Assembly: GCA_965227875.1 (NCBI GenBank)
Contig: OZ245783.1
Coordinates: 186,001-250,000 of the forward strand
Origin: G965227875 sp965227875
Lineage (GTDB): Bacteria; Pseudomonadota; Alphaproteobacteria; Rhizobiales; JAJFHC01
DNA length: 64,000 bases
Direction of reading: 5' to 3'
Shown here in pieces: positions 26,501 to 34,875 of this stretch. The notes under the pieces were generated by a model. It was not told the origin of the DNA and made no database searches. It was given only the letters and a program-made list of their open reading frames with translations. Each line of letters begins with the position of its first letter. Positions within the stretch are counted from its first letter, which is position 1. A program made the position numbers and the translations under genes.

Positions 26501-27461
26501 CGAGATTGACCGAAAGATTGGGCGTGTCGCCGAAGTCGAGATGCGCCTTGCCGCCGAGTGTCGCGCGCGCCGAGCCCTTGCCGAGGATGAACTGCACATC
26601 TTCGAACGCCATCTCGTCGAGCGTGGCCACCGTCTGCGCCCGTATCTCCACCGGCACCGCCGCGGCAAGGCTGACGCTCGTTCCACCGGCCTCGTCCGCG
26701 GTCGCCGCGGGGACCTCGGCCACGCGCACACGGCCATCGAAGGCAGGAGCGCCGTCCTTTTCCGTCAGCCGGCCGTCGAAGGCCAGCCGCCGCCCGCCGG
26801 CCTCGCCGGGATTGAGCGTGACCGCCAGACGTATGGGCTCGCCTTCCCTGTGCTTGCCCACGGACACCCGGAAGGTACGATCGACACCATCATGGCTGAA
26901 ATTGCCGCTGGCGCGGAATGGACCCGCAAGGGACGGGGCATGCAGCGTGAGATCCAGGTTTTCCACGCGCTCGGCCACGCCGCGCGACGGATCGCGCAGG
27001 ATGAGCGTTCCCCCGTTCAGCCTCGTGTCGTCGAGCCGGACATCGTCGATCGCCACCCGCTTGTCGAACCCGCCGCGCGGTTTCAGTGCCCAGGTGCCGC
27101 CGTCGGCCAGGAGTTCGGCCTCGATGACCGGCGCTTCCACGGCGACCGACGACACGTCGATCTTGCCGCGCAGCAACGGGGCGAGCGACAGTTTGGCGGT
27201 CACGGATTCCGCGACCAGGAAGTTCTCCGAAGTGGCGCCGGGCGGATTGCTGACCGTCAGGTTCTCGACCTTCAGCACCGGCGCCGGCAGGACGCGGACG
27301 GAAATCCCCCCGCCTACGGTCACCTTGCGACCGGTCAGCCGTTCGCCATAGGCCTCGATGTCCTCGCGATACTGCGACCAGTCCACGAAAAACGGAACGA
27401 ACAGTGCCGTGAACAACGCGAGAACGAGGAACAGACCGGCATAGAGAAGTGGAGACCGCAT
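23550..27461 (-). CDS. AsmA-family envelope protein, very large
   Basis: The 1303-residue protein has one N-terminal membrane helix (LLYAGLFLVLALFTALFVPF). The AsmA start VDWSQYREDIEAYGERLTGR and VLPAPVLKVENLTVSNPPGA follow. A very long repetitive beta-strand body comes next, with the AsmA C-terminal region near AFDGRLDVTGVMTARRGQL and GRNVLALLSSLSGQGELSL. AsmA/TamB-type proteins bridge inner and outer membranes and are thought to move phospholipids. After ~1150 comes an unusual ~90-residue highly charged helix of Glu/Lys/Arg/Ala heptads, then a short acidic tail. It is a single gene; a 270-base leader separates it from the exoD-like gene upstream. Confidence 0.85.
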   Translation of the reverse strand: MRSPLLYAGLFLVLALFTALFVPFFVDWSQYREDIEAYGERLTGRKVTVGGGISVRVLPAPVLKVENLTVSNPPGATSENFLVAESVTAKLSLAPLLRGKIDVSSVAVEAPVIEAELLADGGTWALKPRGGFDKRVAIDDVRLDDTRLNGGTLILRDPSRGVAERVENLDLTLHAPSLAGPFRASGNFSHDGVDRTFRVSVGKHREGEPIRLAVTLNPGEAGGRRLAFDGRLTEKDGAPAFDGRVRVAEVPAATADEAGGTSVSLAAAVPVEIRAQTVATLDEMAFEDVQFILGKGSARATLGGKAHLDFGDTPNLSVNLAARRLDLDSIVRKQRADGDDVPVGTREVLSQIPRLLDLVPRSLAGQLRVDVEGLVLGGQQVEGAGVTLEFTPDRLKFTRAVGRLPGQTQVSVTGTYDANRTDVRFDGIFALKARDAKTFLTWVAPKTRPIINPQAGGARGNLSLKGELRVVDHLVELIGVQANLDKTSARMAMSYALTDRPSFGLRIIMDELNVDRYLPPARIPDGEDASADNEADGTEDEDAAEQSAGAAALAILDEFDANIIARADRIIFNGTGVRDIAIDTTLRAGDLTIKELTVQNFGGAQIGMSGMLSNLAEQPKGTLEALVRANDPTGLLALMNVGPEDADRNAAWLNWAALWGPTNFSANLEAVPNDAGAKVSLKANGVFGQSRMTFEGTFDGNPAAAEDGRVDMMIELANDQGAELFRQIGLAKGTSEKARNQSGVLRGKVTGQPSRGLEVTAGIEAFGAQITANGTSRRVAGLTSLESEINVTAGDAASLYDVLGIAGDNANNAPGGPLKLRALVAGKDGEFVVTGLTGSVNDIPVDINGTFDFNQEKPEIRLTANMAELSLPWAFGVLLNRGSNEVADAVVEATSAIEGDGGPLWAVDGFGDEMFQRFDLDLKAEVSRLGLSGAHAMRGAELVAKIGGGKAEISKLSGRAFDGRLDVTGVMTARRGQLSLEGEYDLRDATLSQIVGGEDPPVEGKLSSKGRLRGQGRNVLALLSSLSGQGELSLADGLLNRFAADRFSETLDGIFKDAMTKVSVEDLEKAQTEEEIDEATRTVLQRGETRIADLETTYTVATGVVEVAPVNIEGEATSGTARMKIDLPSWTFDSDWRLNLEKFPNAPPLRVVIDGSVDAMAHNVDNTDLKSFLTVKLLRDKMEVLEEQERRAREALEKERQAMEALEKAAEEKLKAEEARKAREAEARRKAEEAERERLKREAERAEAERQASLGQQGTDEGQIGSSEETISSITDFIEGTERPVWFSEVDARGFEPHLPAVE

Positions 27462-27730
27462 AACCGATTACAGCCGTTGAAAATGGACCAGCCGGAAATC
27501 CATCCGCACCGGGCCGCAGGATTCACCCGGTCTTCGGCGCCGGATCGTGACGAATTCCAGACTTTGTGCCGCCTTGATTCGAAACAGGATAGTCGTTTTT
27601 GACGCCTGCGGCCACACCCAGCCTGAACTCGAAGAACGGCAATTTCATGGTCTTGCCGCACGCGCCGCGACAGCGGCCCGCATCTGCGAAACCGGGGGAA
27701 GCCTGCCACCCTCTTTACGAGCGGCTGGCC

Positions 27731-28312
27731 CTACACAAGACCCGTGAAGGCCGAAAGGGAGGCGAAGGTCACACCGCCCAGCACGATCAGGCCGAACAGG
27801 GCGACAAGCCCGTCCTCCAGCAGCATCGCCGCCGCGAAAAGGACGACCACGCCCCCGAGGATCGAGGAGGTGAATGGGACGGCCTCCATCAGCGGCATGA
27901 GCAGACCGCACAGGAGGCAGATCGCCTGGAGAAGAATGGAAGCCGGTCGGCGTACGAGGAATGTCAGCCGCTTGCTGCTGTACCGTTCCGCACGGTCCGC
28001 CGTCCGCCGCACATAACCCAGCAGCCGATGGACCTTTTTGGCCGAAACGGTCTTTTCCCGCACCTTGCGCGGCAGATAGACACGCGACTTGCCGAGGAGA
28101 ATCTGGGCGGACACCAGGGCAATCACGAGACCGCACAGGGTCGAAAGCCCGGGAATACCGCTCAGGGGCGTCACGACGGTGAGGGCCGCCACCAGAAGGA
28201 GGGCTGAATGCGATGTCTTGGAGAGAGTATCCGTGAGCGTGCCGACCTTTATTCTGTCGGCATCCGCGAGACGGTCCATCTGCGCGATGGCTTTCGTGAC
28301 GGGGCCGTTCAT
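27731..28312 (-). CDS. exoD: ExoD-family membrane protein
   Basis: The 193-residue protein matches the ExoD (exopolysaccharide synthesis, ExoD) family: VVTPLSGIPGLSTLCGLVIA, a polar segment SRVYLPRKVREKTVSAKKV, and then about three further hydrophobic helices. I chose the ATG giving MNGPVTKAIA, which overlaps the stop of the upstream gene by 4 bases (ATGA), rather than the longer open frame. ExoD proteins are linked to exopolysaccharide and alkaline tolerance in rhizobia, but the biochemical role is unclear. Confidence 0.82.
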   Translation of the reverse strand: MNGPVTKAIAQMDRLADADRIKVGTLTDTLSKTSHSALLLVAALTVVTPLSGIPGLSTLCGLVIALVSAQILLGKSRVYLPRKVREKTVSAKKVHRLLGYVRRTADRAERYSSKRLTFLVRRPASILLQAICLLCGLLMPLMEAVPFTSSILGGVVVLFAAAMLLEDGLVALFGLIVLGGVTFASLSAFTGLV

Positions 28313-28914
28313 GCGACGATCCCGCCGGAACGGCTTTCGGGACCGGAAAGGAATTCCGGGTAGGACATGTTCCGCCTTGCGCCAAGTCCGAGGCGGTCCC
28401 GGAGACACATCGTGCGTTCGAGGTTCTCGCCCTCGACCGCCATGGAAAACCCGGACCAGACTTCGCTGTCGACCTGCACGGCTTCGGCAAATTCGCCGGA
28501 CGGCAGCTCCACGGAAACGCGTTTTTTCCGGACCCGCCTCCAGCGCACGCCTTCGCGTGCGAACGCAGTCGCCTCGATCAGCAATTCTGCATCGAGACTG
28601 CAGTTCCGGAGCGCGGGAATGTCCTTCATTTCATGTTCGCCAAGGGCCGACCGCACCGTTTCGAGTTCGACCGGGAGGGCAATACGCCATGCCGGTCGCC
28701 ACTGTTCGAACCCCTCGAATTCGCCGATCCGCACCTTGGCCTCCAGATACTTTCCACCGCGAACCTTCACGGACATGCCGCCGCCCGCCGGTCCCAGCAG
28801 GTAGGCGTCCTCGCGCTCATCGCGCGTCCGCTTACCGGGCAGCGCCTCGAACGCGGCGTTGAAACCGTCCTCCGTACACGCGGAAAAGGTTCTCCACTCG
28901 AAACGGCCGGACAT
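28309..28914 (-). CDS. Hypothetical protein upstream of exoD, CYTH-like features
   Basis: This 201-residue soluble protein is not recognised with certainty. The start is set at the ATG (MSGRFEWRTF), which has GGAAGAAAG upstream; the frame extends further without protein-like sequence. The order of segments (DAYLLGPAGGGMSVKVRGG, KYLEAKVRIG, then an Arg/Lys-rich strand RWRRVRKKRVSVELPS and GFSMAVEGEN near the end) resembles the charged strands of CYTH/triphosphate-tunnel proteins, but the N-terminal ExExK signature is absent. It overlaps exoD by 4 bases and so is very probably in the same operon. Confidence 0.6.
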   Translation of the reverse strand: MSGRFEWRTFSACTEDGFNAAFEALPGKRTRDEREDAYLLGPAGGGMSVKVRGGKYLEAKVRIGEFEGFEQWRPAWRIALPVELETVRSALGEHEMKDIPALRNCSLDAELLIEATAFAREGVRWRRVRKKRVSVELPSGEFAEAVQVDSEVWSGFSMAVEGENLERTMCLRDRLGLGARRNMSYPEFLSGPESRSGGIVA

Positions 28915-28983
28915 GGAACTTTCTTCCGTGCTTCCACCGGCATCCGTATCGCAACGTTTCGCGGCGTCGGGCGTTCCATCTTC

Positions 28984-29481
28984 ATGAACTTCTCGTCGAC
29001 ACTGAACGATATGAGCGTTCCGCTGGATCATATGGACCTCGTCGTGCGTCTGCTTGCAGCTCTCGTCGGCGGCGCCGTCCTCGGCCTGGACCGCGAACTG
29101 AACAACCGCACCGCCGGCCTGCGCACGCATATGCTCACGTCGCTGGCCGCCGCCATCTACACCGTCATCACGCTGCAGATCTTCGCGTCCGCCAGCAGCA
29201 CGGACGGGGCCAACGCCGACCCGATCCGCATCGTCGAAGCGGTGACCGCCGGGGTGGCCTTCCTCGCCGCGGGGGCCATCATCCGGTCCGGTGCGCAGGA
29301 CGTTAAGGGCCTGACCACCGGTGCCGGCCTCTGGCTCGCCGGCGCTGTCGGCACGGCGTGCGGCGCCGGCTTCGTGCTCATCGCCATCGCCGGCACACTT
29401 CTTGGCGCTGCGGTCATCGTCGTACTGCGCGAAATCGAAAAGCGCATCATGAACACCAAAGGCGGTTCCGACGTCAGCTAG
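28984..29481 (+). CDS. MgtC/SapB-family membrane protein
   Basis: The 165-residue protein has the MgtC family core: RLLAALVGGAVLGLDRELNN, RTAGLRTHMLTSLAAAIYT, a Val/Ala-rich helix with GVAFLAAGAIIR, and GLTTGAGLWLAGAVGTACGAG. Four to five membrane helices are visible. It lacks the long cytosolic C-terminal domain of Salmonella MgtC. In-frame ATGs at 29011 and 29032 are possible alternative starts; none has a strong ribosome-binding site. Family members affect magnesium limitation, ATP synthase and virulence, but the role here is unknown. Confidence 0.85.
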   Translation: MNFSSTLNDMSVPLDHMDLVVRLLAALVGGAVLGLDRELNNRTAGLRTHMLTSLAAAIYTVITLQIFASASSTDGANADPIRIVEAVTAGVAFLAAGAIIRSGAQDVKGLTTGAGLWLAGAVGTACGAGFVLIAIAGTLLGAAVIVVLREIEKRIMNTKGGSDVS

Positions 29482-29716
29482 CCTGCTCGCGCATCCGCCT
29501 CTCGTGAAACGCTTTCGACCGCATTCTCGGCGCGATGAACCACGCGATCACGGGGCTGAGAACCACACTGATCGCAATGACGACGGGGATCAGGTAAGCC
29601 GCCTGGGCATTGAGTGCCGGCACGGACAGCACGGCAACGGCGCCGATGCCGAACAGAACCGCACCGACCATGCCCATGATCAGGCCTGTAATGAGTGTGC
29701 GCGTACGCAATTGCAT
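29474..29716 (-). CDS. Small two-helix membrane protein
   Basis: The 80-residue protein starts at an ATG with AAAGGAA upstream. Two hydrophobic helices (LITGLIMGMVGAVLFGIGAVAV and AYLIPVVIAISVVLSPVIAWFI) are followed by a basic tail APRMRSKAFHERRM. Its 3' end overlaps the MgtC-like gene by 8 bases in convergent orientation. No function is recognisable. Confidence 0.6.
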   Translation of the reverse strand: MQLRTRTLITGLIMGMVGAVLFGIGAVAVLSVPALNAQAAYLIPVVIAISVVLSPVIAWFIAPRMRSKAFHERRMREQAS

Positions 29717-30006
29717 GGGTGTTCCTTTCGTGTTTCCCCCGCACCCTCGCGGCATCGATTTGCCGTGAGGCGCGCGGATCTCAACGATTGTGCCGGGCGC
29801 TTGGTCATCTGCTGCGACGAGGCTCTGGACCTCGCATGCGCAGGACGCAGGACCGACCGCGTGCAACGGGCCCGGCCTTATTGATTTCAATTCCCGGGAA
29901 ACCCGAAAGTTCCGGCAGCGGCGTCGCGACACGGGAAATGGTGGAGGAACACGAACCGGCGTTCAGGCGTTGACCGTCGAGAACCGAACAACACCCGGAG
30001 GATGAC

Positions 30007-30192
30007 ATGCTGACCGAAAAGACCGTCACCCAGACCTGCACGCGATGTGGCAAGCTCTACATCGAGAACGAAGGCGCCCCCATCGTGGCCGGTCCCGTAC
30101 CGATTGTCCCGGCCCCGGTTCCCCCGACCGGCGCGATGGGCGAAAGATGCGAACGCTGCGGCAACACGATTGCCGCCTCATCCAGCGAATAG
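30007..30192 (+). CDS. Small double-CxxC zinc-ribbon-like protein
   Basis: The 61-residue protein has CTRCGKLY near the N-terminus and ERCERCGNTI near the C-terminus, two CxxC pairs that could bind one zinc, joined by a Pro/Val/Ala-rich linker (about residues 27-41). GGAGG lies at good spacing before the ATG, which supports real translation. The ~290 bases upstream hold no other gene. Function is unknown. Confidence 0.55.
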   Translation: MLTEKTVTQTCTRCGKLYIENEGAPIVAGPVPIVPAPVPPTGAMGERCERCGNTIAASSSE

Positions 30193-30227
30193 GACGGAGT
30201 CTCGGACCGCTCATGCATGGTCTGCCT

Positions 30228-31628
30228 CTACGGCAGAACCTTGCCCGGGTTCATTATGCCCTTGGGATCGATGGCGGCCTTGACCGCGCGCATGTAGCGC
30301 AGGGCCGGGCCGTGCTCGGCTTCCATGAACTTGCGCTTGCCCGTGCCGATGCCGTGTTCGCCCGTGCAGGTGCCGTCCATGGACAGGGCCCGCATGATCA
30401 GCCGGTCGAGAAAGGCCTTCACCTCAGCGATCTCGTGTTCGTCCGCCATGTCGACCAGGACGAGCGTATGAAAGTTGCCGTCACCCACATGGCCGACGAT
30501 CGGCGCGACCAGGCCGTGCTGGTCGATGTCCTTCTTGGTTTCGTCGACGCACTCGGCAAGCCGCGACAACGGCACGCAGACATCCGTCGCCACCCCCTTC
30601 TTGCCGGGCGCCAGCCCGAGCGAGGCCCAGAACACGTCGTGCCGCGCCTGCCAGAGCCTGTTGCGCTCTTCGCCCAGCGTCGCCCACGTGTAGTTGCCGC
30701 CGCCGAAGTCCGCGGCAATTTCGCCGAAGAGCTCGGACTGTTCCCGAACACCCGCCTCCGTGCCGTGAAACTCCAGGAAGAGGGTCGGCGCTTCTTCGAG
30801 CTCGAGCTTCGAGTAAGCGTTGCAGGCCTTCACCTGAATATCGTCGAGTAGTTCGACGCGCGCCACCGGGATACCGCTCTGGATCGCCAGGATCGCGGCA
30901 TCGCAGGCCGAACGTATGTCGGGGAATGTGCACACCGCCGAGGCGATGGCTTCCGGTATGCCGTAGAGCTTTACGGTCACTTCGGTGATGATGCCGAGCG
31001 TGCCTTCCGCGCCGACCAGCAGGCGCGTGAGATCGTATCCCGCCGAGGACTTGCGTGACCGGCGCGCGGTGCGCACGATCTCGCCGTCCGGCATGACGGC
31101 CGTCAGGCGCACGACGTTTTCGCGCATCGTGCCGTAACGCACCGCGTTGGTGCCCGAGGCGCGGGTCGCCGCCATCCCCCCGATGCTGGCATCCGCCCCC
31201 GGATCGATGGGAAAGAAGAGCCCGGTGTCGCGCAGGTACTCGTTGAGCTGCTTGCGGGTGACGCCGGCCTGGACGGTGCAGTCGAGATCTTCCGGATTGA
31301 CCTCGAGGACCGCGTCCATCTTCGTCAGGTCGATGGTCACGCCACCGAACGGCGCCGTGATGTGGCCTTCCAGCGACGTGCCCGTTCCGAACGGCGTGAC
31401 CGGCAGTTCGTAGCGGTCGCAGATCTTCACGACCTCCGCGACCTCCTGCGTCGATTCCGCGAACACCACCGCATCGGGCAGGCCCTCGCCGTGCCACGTC
31501 AGGCTCTGCCCGTGCTGGTCGCGCACGGCCTGGGCCACGGACACCCTGTCGCCCACCAGCGCCCTGATTTCGTCCACCCCCGCCTGCACGGAGTTGCGCC
31601 GTTTGGTATCCGTCTCTGCAAGTTCCAC
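30228..31628 (-). CDS. FAD-linked D-lactate dehydrogenase/glycolate oxidase-type enzyme
   Basis: The ~466-residue flavoprotein carries an FAD-binding PCMH domain, TPFGTGTSLEGHI and IDPGADASIGGMAATRASGT, and a C-terminal FAD-linked oxidase domain with GHVGDGNFH (metal and substrate residues) and the closing GTCTGEHGIGTGKRKFM. This combination is typical of D-lactate dehydrogenases (LDHD/Dld2 type) feeding quinones or cytochrome c. Two starts are possible: the GTG at 31628 used here, or an ATG 99 bases upstream whose extra residues look non-coding. It is divergent from the RraA-like gene. Glycolate and 2-hydroxyglutarate are alternative substrates. Confidence 0.88.
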   Translation of the reverse strand: MELAETDTKRRNSVQAGVDEIRALVGDRVSVAQAVRDQHGQSLTWHGEGLPDAVVFAESTQEVAEVVKICDRYELPVTPFGTGTSLEGHITAPFGGVTIDLTKMDAVLEVNPEDLDCTVQAGVTRKQLNEYLRDTGLFFPIDPGADASIGGMAATRASGTNAVRYGTMRENVVRLTAVMPDGEIVRTARRSRKSSAGYDLTRLLVGAEGTLGIITEVTVKLYGIPEAIASAVCTFPDIRSACDAAILAIQSGIPVARVELLDDIQVKACNAYSKLELEEAPTLFLEFHGTEAGVREQSELFGEIAADFGGGNYTWATLGEERNRLWQARHDVFWASLGLAPGKKGVATDVCVPLSRLAECVDETKKDIDQHGLVAPIVGHVGDGNFHTLVLVDMADEHEIAEVKAFLDRLIMRALSMDGTCTGEHGIGTGKRKFMEAEHGPALRYMRAVKAAIDPKGIMNPGKVLP

Positions 31629-31753
31629 CGTTTCCGCCCGTCTTGTCTGTGTTTGCCCGCCAATATAGACACCCCGCCCGGGCTTGTCGCGAAGATCGCC
31701 ACCGGGCGATAAAGTATCCTGCCGCATCCAGCGCCCGAACGGAGAACCGCCCG

Positions 31754-32443
31754 ATGATCGAAGACCCGCCGCTGCTGACCATCTGCAGAAAATTCACGCG
31801 CCCGTCGCGCAAACAGGTGGACGCATTCGCCGGCGCCCAGACCGGGCACGTGGTCGATGCCCTGGGCGGACGGGCCGCCCTGCCCGGCACGATACGGTCC
31901 ATGGTGCCCGTCGCAGACAGTTTCTGCGGCATCGCGGTGACCTGCCACGCCGGCCCGGCGGACAACCTGGCGGTCTTCGCGGCCATCGACGCCGCACGGC
32001 CCGGCGACGTCATCGTGGCCGCGACCGATGCGTTCACCGCAACGGCCGTCGTCGGCGACCTCGTGCTCGGCATGGCACGCAACAAGGGCGTCGCCGGTTT
32101 CGTGACCGACGGCTGTGTCCGCGACACCGCCGGCATCGCGGCCGTGGGCCTGCCCTGCTTCGCGGCGGGTGTCACCCCCGACTCGCCTGCGCGCAACGGA
32201 CCCGGCACCGTCGGTCTGCCCGTCCAGGTCGGCGGGCATCCGGTCGAGGCCGGCGACATCGTCGTCGCAGACGCGGACGGCGTGGTGATCGTCCCGAGAC
32301 GCAAGGCGGCCGAAGCCCTCGGACGTCTCGACGACATCAGAACCGCCGAAGCCCAGCTCGAAGCCCGCGTGAACGACGGGCTCACGGTTCCCGACTTCGT
32401 CGAGGAATTGCTGAAAGGCCCGCATGTCCGCGAAATCGACTAG
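31754..32443 (+). CDS. RraA-like / HMG aldolase family protein
   Basis: The 229-residue protein matches the RraA-like fold: GHVVDALGGRAALPGTIRSM, then PGDVIVAATDA, then GVAGFVTDGCVRDTAGI (the conserved Gly-x-x-x-D-G-x-x-R-D catalytic signature), and GDIVVADADGVVIVPRR. The GFVTDG-CVRD pair binds the divalent metal in 4-hydroxy-4-methyl-2-oxoglutarate/oxaloacetate aldolases, so aldolase or decarboxylase activity is more likely than RNase E inhibition. GGAGA precedes the ATG. It is divergent from the lactate dehydrogenase-like gene and upstream of a dicarboxylate transporter, consistent with organic-acid catabolism. Confidence 0.82.
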   Translation: MIEDPPLLTICRKFTRPSRKQVDAFAGAQTGHVVDALGGRAALPGTIRSMVPVADSFCGIAVTCHAGPADNLAVFAAIDAARPGDVIVAATDAFTATAVVGDLVLGMARNKGVAGFVTDGCVRDTAGIAAVGLPCFAAGVTPDSPARNGPGTVGLPVQVGGHPVEAGDIVVADADGVVIVPRRKAAEALGRLDDIRTAEAQLEARVNDGLTVPDFVEELLKGPHVREID

Positions 32444-32612
32444 GCCGCAGGTCCGCGAACACCCGGGTCACAATCGCATTTCCGACATATTGGCCACGAG
32501 ACGGAAAGGTTTGAAGCCGATCCGCCCTGACGAGTCGTTGGACAAACGGCCCTCGCCGGCGGATTGAGCCAGATCAATTCATCGTCTGCCGGGCCGTATA
32601 TCCTGTGCGGCG

Positions 32613-33929
32613 ATGCCCATCACCACCTTCATCTATGATCGCCTGTCTCACCGGATCGACGCGTTGGTGCGCGCGAAACTGTGGGCCCAGGTGCTCGTCG
32701 GACTGTTCCTCGGCGTGCTCGTCGGCCTGCTGCTCGGTCCCGACCTGGATCTGGTCGACCGGCGCACGGCCGCGCTTCTGGGTGCCTGGCTCGCCCTGCC
32801 GGGCCAGTTGTTTCTCGGCTTGGTGGGAATGGTCATCATTCCGCTGCTGGCGACTTCGATCATGCTCGGACTTGCCGGGGCCGGCGGCGGCGCCAGTCTC
32901 AGGTCGCTTGGCTGGCGGCTGGCCGTCTACATCGTGCTGACGACGGTGGCCGCCGCCGCCCTCGGATCGGGACTGGTGTCCCTGCTTTCGCCCGGCGCGC
33001 TCGTGCCCGACCTGTCTTCCAGCACCGCAGCCTTGCCGACGCCGAACCCCTCTATCGCCGGGGCCGGGATGGTGTTCGAAAAACTGCCGCAAGAACTGCC
33101 GCGCATCATCGTGAACCTGATACCGCAGGACGTCGGCACTGCGGTTATCGAGCGTGATTTCCTGCCCATCGTGCTGTTTTCGGTCTTCCTCGGCATTGCC
33201 TTCGTCACCGCCGAGGACAAGGCAACCTTGCGTCCGCTGTTGTCCATACTGGAAGCGGTGCTCGCCATATCCATGTCCGTGGTCAAATGGGCGATGCTCC
33301 TGGCGCCGTTCGCGGTGTTTGGCCTGTTCGCGGAACTGGTTGCGACGACAGGCGCGGCGACTTTGGTTGGCCTGGCCGCCTACATGTCGGTCGTCGCTCT
33401 CGGTCTCCTCGGGCTCTACGGCGGCTATCTGCTTGTGGCGGCCCTGTTCGGTCGGATCTCCGTACTTGCATTCATGCGTGCCGCAGCGCCCGTCCAGCTG
33501 CTTGCGTTCTCGACGTCCAGCTCGGCCGCGGTCATGCCCTTGTCCATGGACACCGCCGTCAAGGAACTCGGCGTGCTGCCATCGGTCGCCGGGGTCGTGA
33601 TCCCGCTTGGCGCCACGATGAACATGGCCGGGACAGCACTCTATCAGGCGGCGGCCGTCACCTTCCTGGCGCAGATTTCAGGTATCGCGCTGGGCCCCGG
33701 CGAACTGGCGCTCATTATCGTGACACTGACGGCGACCTCCATCGGCGCTCCGGCCGCCCCGGGCGCCAGCGTCATCATCCTCAGCTCGGTCGCGACCGGA
33801 TTCGGCATTCCGGTCGCCGGGCTGGCGCTCATACTGGGGGTAGACCGCCTGCTGGACATGGCGCGAACGGCGGTCAACGTCACGGGTGACCTGGTCGCCT
33901 GCCGCATCCTGAGGGATGTCGGCGTTTAG
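32613..33929 (+). CDS. Dicarboxylate/amino acid:cation symporter (DAACS family)
   Basis: The 438-residue protein has the eight-helix DAACS/GltPh layout. Marks are LVGMVIIPLLATSIM, the serine-rich hairpin motif STSSSAAVMP, the cation/substrate motif GATMNMAGTALYQ, and ATSIGAPAAPGASVIIL for the second hairpin. GltP/DctA-type proteins import glutamate, aspartate or C4-dicarboxylates with Na+ or H+. The extended N-terminal amphipathic segment and the TTGAATLVGL loop are ordinary. It stands alone; the upstream RraA-like gene suggests a 2-oxoacid or dicarboxylate substrate. Confidence 0.93.
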   Translation: MPITTFIYDRLSHRIDALVRAKLWAQVLVGLFLGVLVGLLLGPDLDLVDRRTAALLGAWLALPGQLFLGLVGMVIIPLLATSIMLGLAGAGGGASLRSLGWRLAVYIVLTTVAAAALGSGLVSLLSPGALVPDLSSSTAALPTPNPSIAGAGMVFEKLPQELPRIIVNLIPQDVGTAVIERDFLPIVLFSVFLGIAFVTAEDKATLRPLLSILEAVLAISMSVVKWAMLLAPFAVFGLFAELVATTGAATLVGLAAYMSVVALGLLGLYGGYLLVAALFGRISVLAFMRAAAPVQLLAFSTSSSAAVMPLSMDTAVKELGVLPSVAGVVIPLGATMNMAGTALYQAAAVTFLAQISGIALGPGELALIIVTLTATSIGAPAAPGASVIILSSVATGFGIPVAGLALILGVDRLLDMARTAVNVTGDLVACRILRDVGV

Positions 33930-34013
33930 CCCGGCGGCATTTGCAGAAGATTAGGCTTTCGCGAGCGGCGCCAAGGTCGCTTCAGGCCGTGACCGGCCGC
34001 GCGCGACTGGCCG

Positions 34014-34436
34014 TCAGTCCACTTCCGCCGGCCTGCAAGGGAGTGCCGGTGCAACGGGCATCTGACGACGTAGGTCCCGAAGCCGGCTCAGGTTCAGGAA
34101 CGGAGAAAGCCCGGAACGGCCCGCGTCCAGCCTCTCGGCGACGTGCAGTCCCTTCCAGACCACGTAGGCCACCACATACATGAAGGCGAACTCCGATGTC
34201 GGCGCGAGCAGCGGGTCCATCCCGCTCGCGACCAGGATCTTGAGTTCCAGCCCGAAGTCGAAGAGCGCGGCGCCGACGAGGATGAAGGTGACCGCGTCCT
34301 CGACCCACCAGACCCTCAACCATCGGGATCTCGAAGGATCGTGAAAGGCCAGCATGGCCAGGTAGCCGGCCGCGATGATGACGACCATTCCCAATGCGCC
34401 AAGCGCCACGACAAGCTGGATAGACATGTGCCCCAT
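34014..34436 (-). CDS. Hypothetical membrane protein, 3 predicted helices
   Basis: This 140-residue protein is not recognised. The start is uncertain: the frame is open to 34583, and Met codons at 34484, 34436 and 34427 are candidates; the last two lie closest to the first hydrophobic segment. Three hydrophobic segments are visible (LVVALGALGMVVIIAAGYLA, DAVTFILVGAALFDFGL, FAFMYVVAYVVWKGLHV), followed by a basic tail. It lies convergent with the symporter gene. Confidence 0.5.
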   Translation of the reverse strand: MGHMSIQLVVALGALGMVVIIAAGYLAMLAFHDPSRSRWLRVWWVEDAVTFILVGAALFDFGLELKILVASGMDPLLAPTSEFAFMYVVAYVVWKGLHVAERLDAGRSGLSPFLNLSRLRDLRRQMPVAPALPCRPAEVD

Positions 34437-34830
34437 ACCGAGTTTGCGGCCCGAAGCGGATGAAATGTTCCCGCCCGTCCGCATTGCTATGATCAGTGAA
34501 CCAGGTCCGCCGCGAACGCCGGCATCAGTCCGGACGGCGACGGTAAACCTGTCGATGAAAAGAAGAAATCGGGACGGCTGCATGCCGATTCAAGAGACGG
34601 AAAAACAAAATAATGCACGGGTCCCGATCTCGCCCGTTCCACCGGTTCGGCGGATGGACCAGACCACGCCGGCGGCAGCGTCGCAGGGCTGCCACGGCTA
34701 TGCGGACAGGGTTAACGAGTTGCCAAAAGGTCACCATCGCCGGGAAATCGACCGAGCATCACCTGCCGGGTCAGGGCTTGTCTGCAGCGCGCGGATTTCC
34801 GGGTGACAGGCCGCAATCACACCTGAAAAA

Positions 34831-34851
34831 TTAACAGATTCAATCTGTTAA
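34831..34851. promoter_or_regulatory. 21-bp perfect palindrome containing a GANTC site
   Basis: TTAACAGATT-C-AATCTGTTAA has 10-bp arms around a single base, and a GATTC (CcrM-type methylation site) lies inside it. It lies about 130 bases upstream of the L,D-transpeptidase gene, in the ~550-base divergent gap that holds no other gene. It looks like an operator for a dimeric regulator, or a weak hairpin; there is no T-run for a terminator. Confidence 0.6.
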
Positions 34852-34875
34852 GAAAGCCTGTATTTTTCGACGGAC

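Noticed and set aside
34525..34737. 70-codon minus-strand frame in the gap upstream of the L,D-transpeptidase gene
   Set aside because: Arg-rich, no ribosome-binding site, no family features.
34831..34851. Intrinsic terminator for the membrane-protein gene
   Set aside because: The palindrome has AT-rich arms and a 1-base centre, lacks a T-run, and lies upstream, not downstream, of both neighbouring genes.
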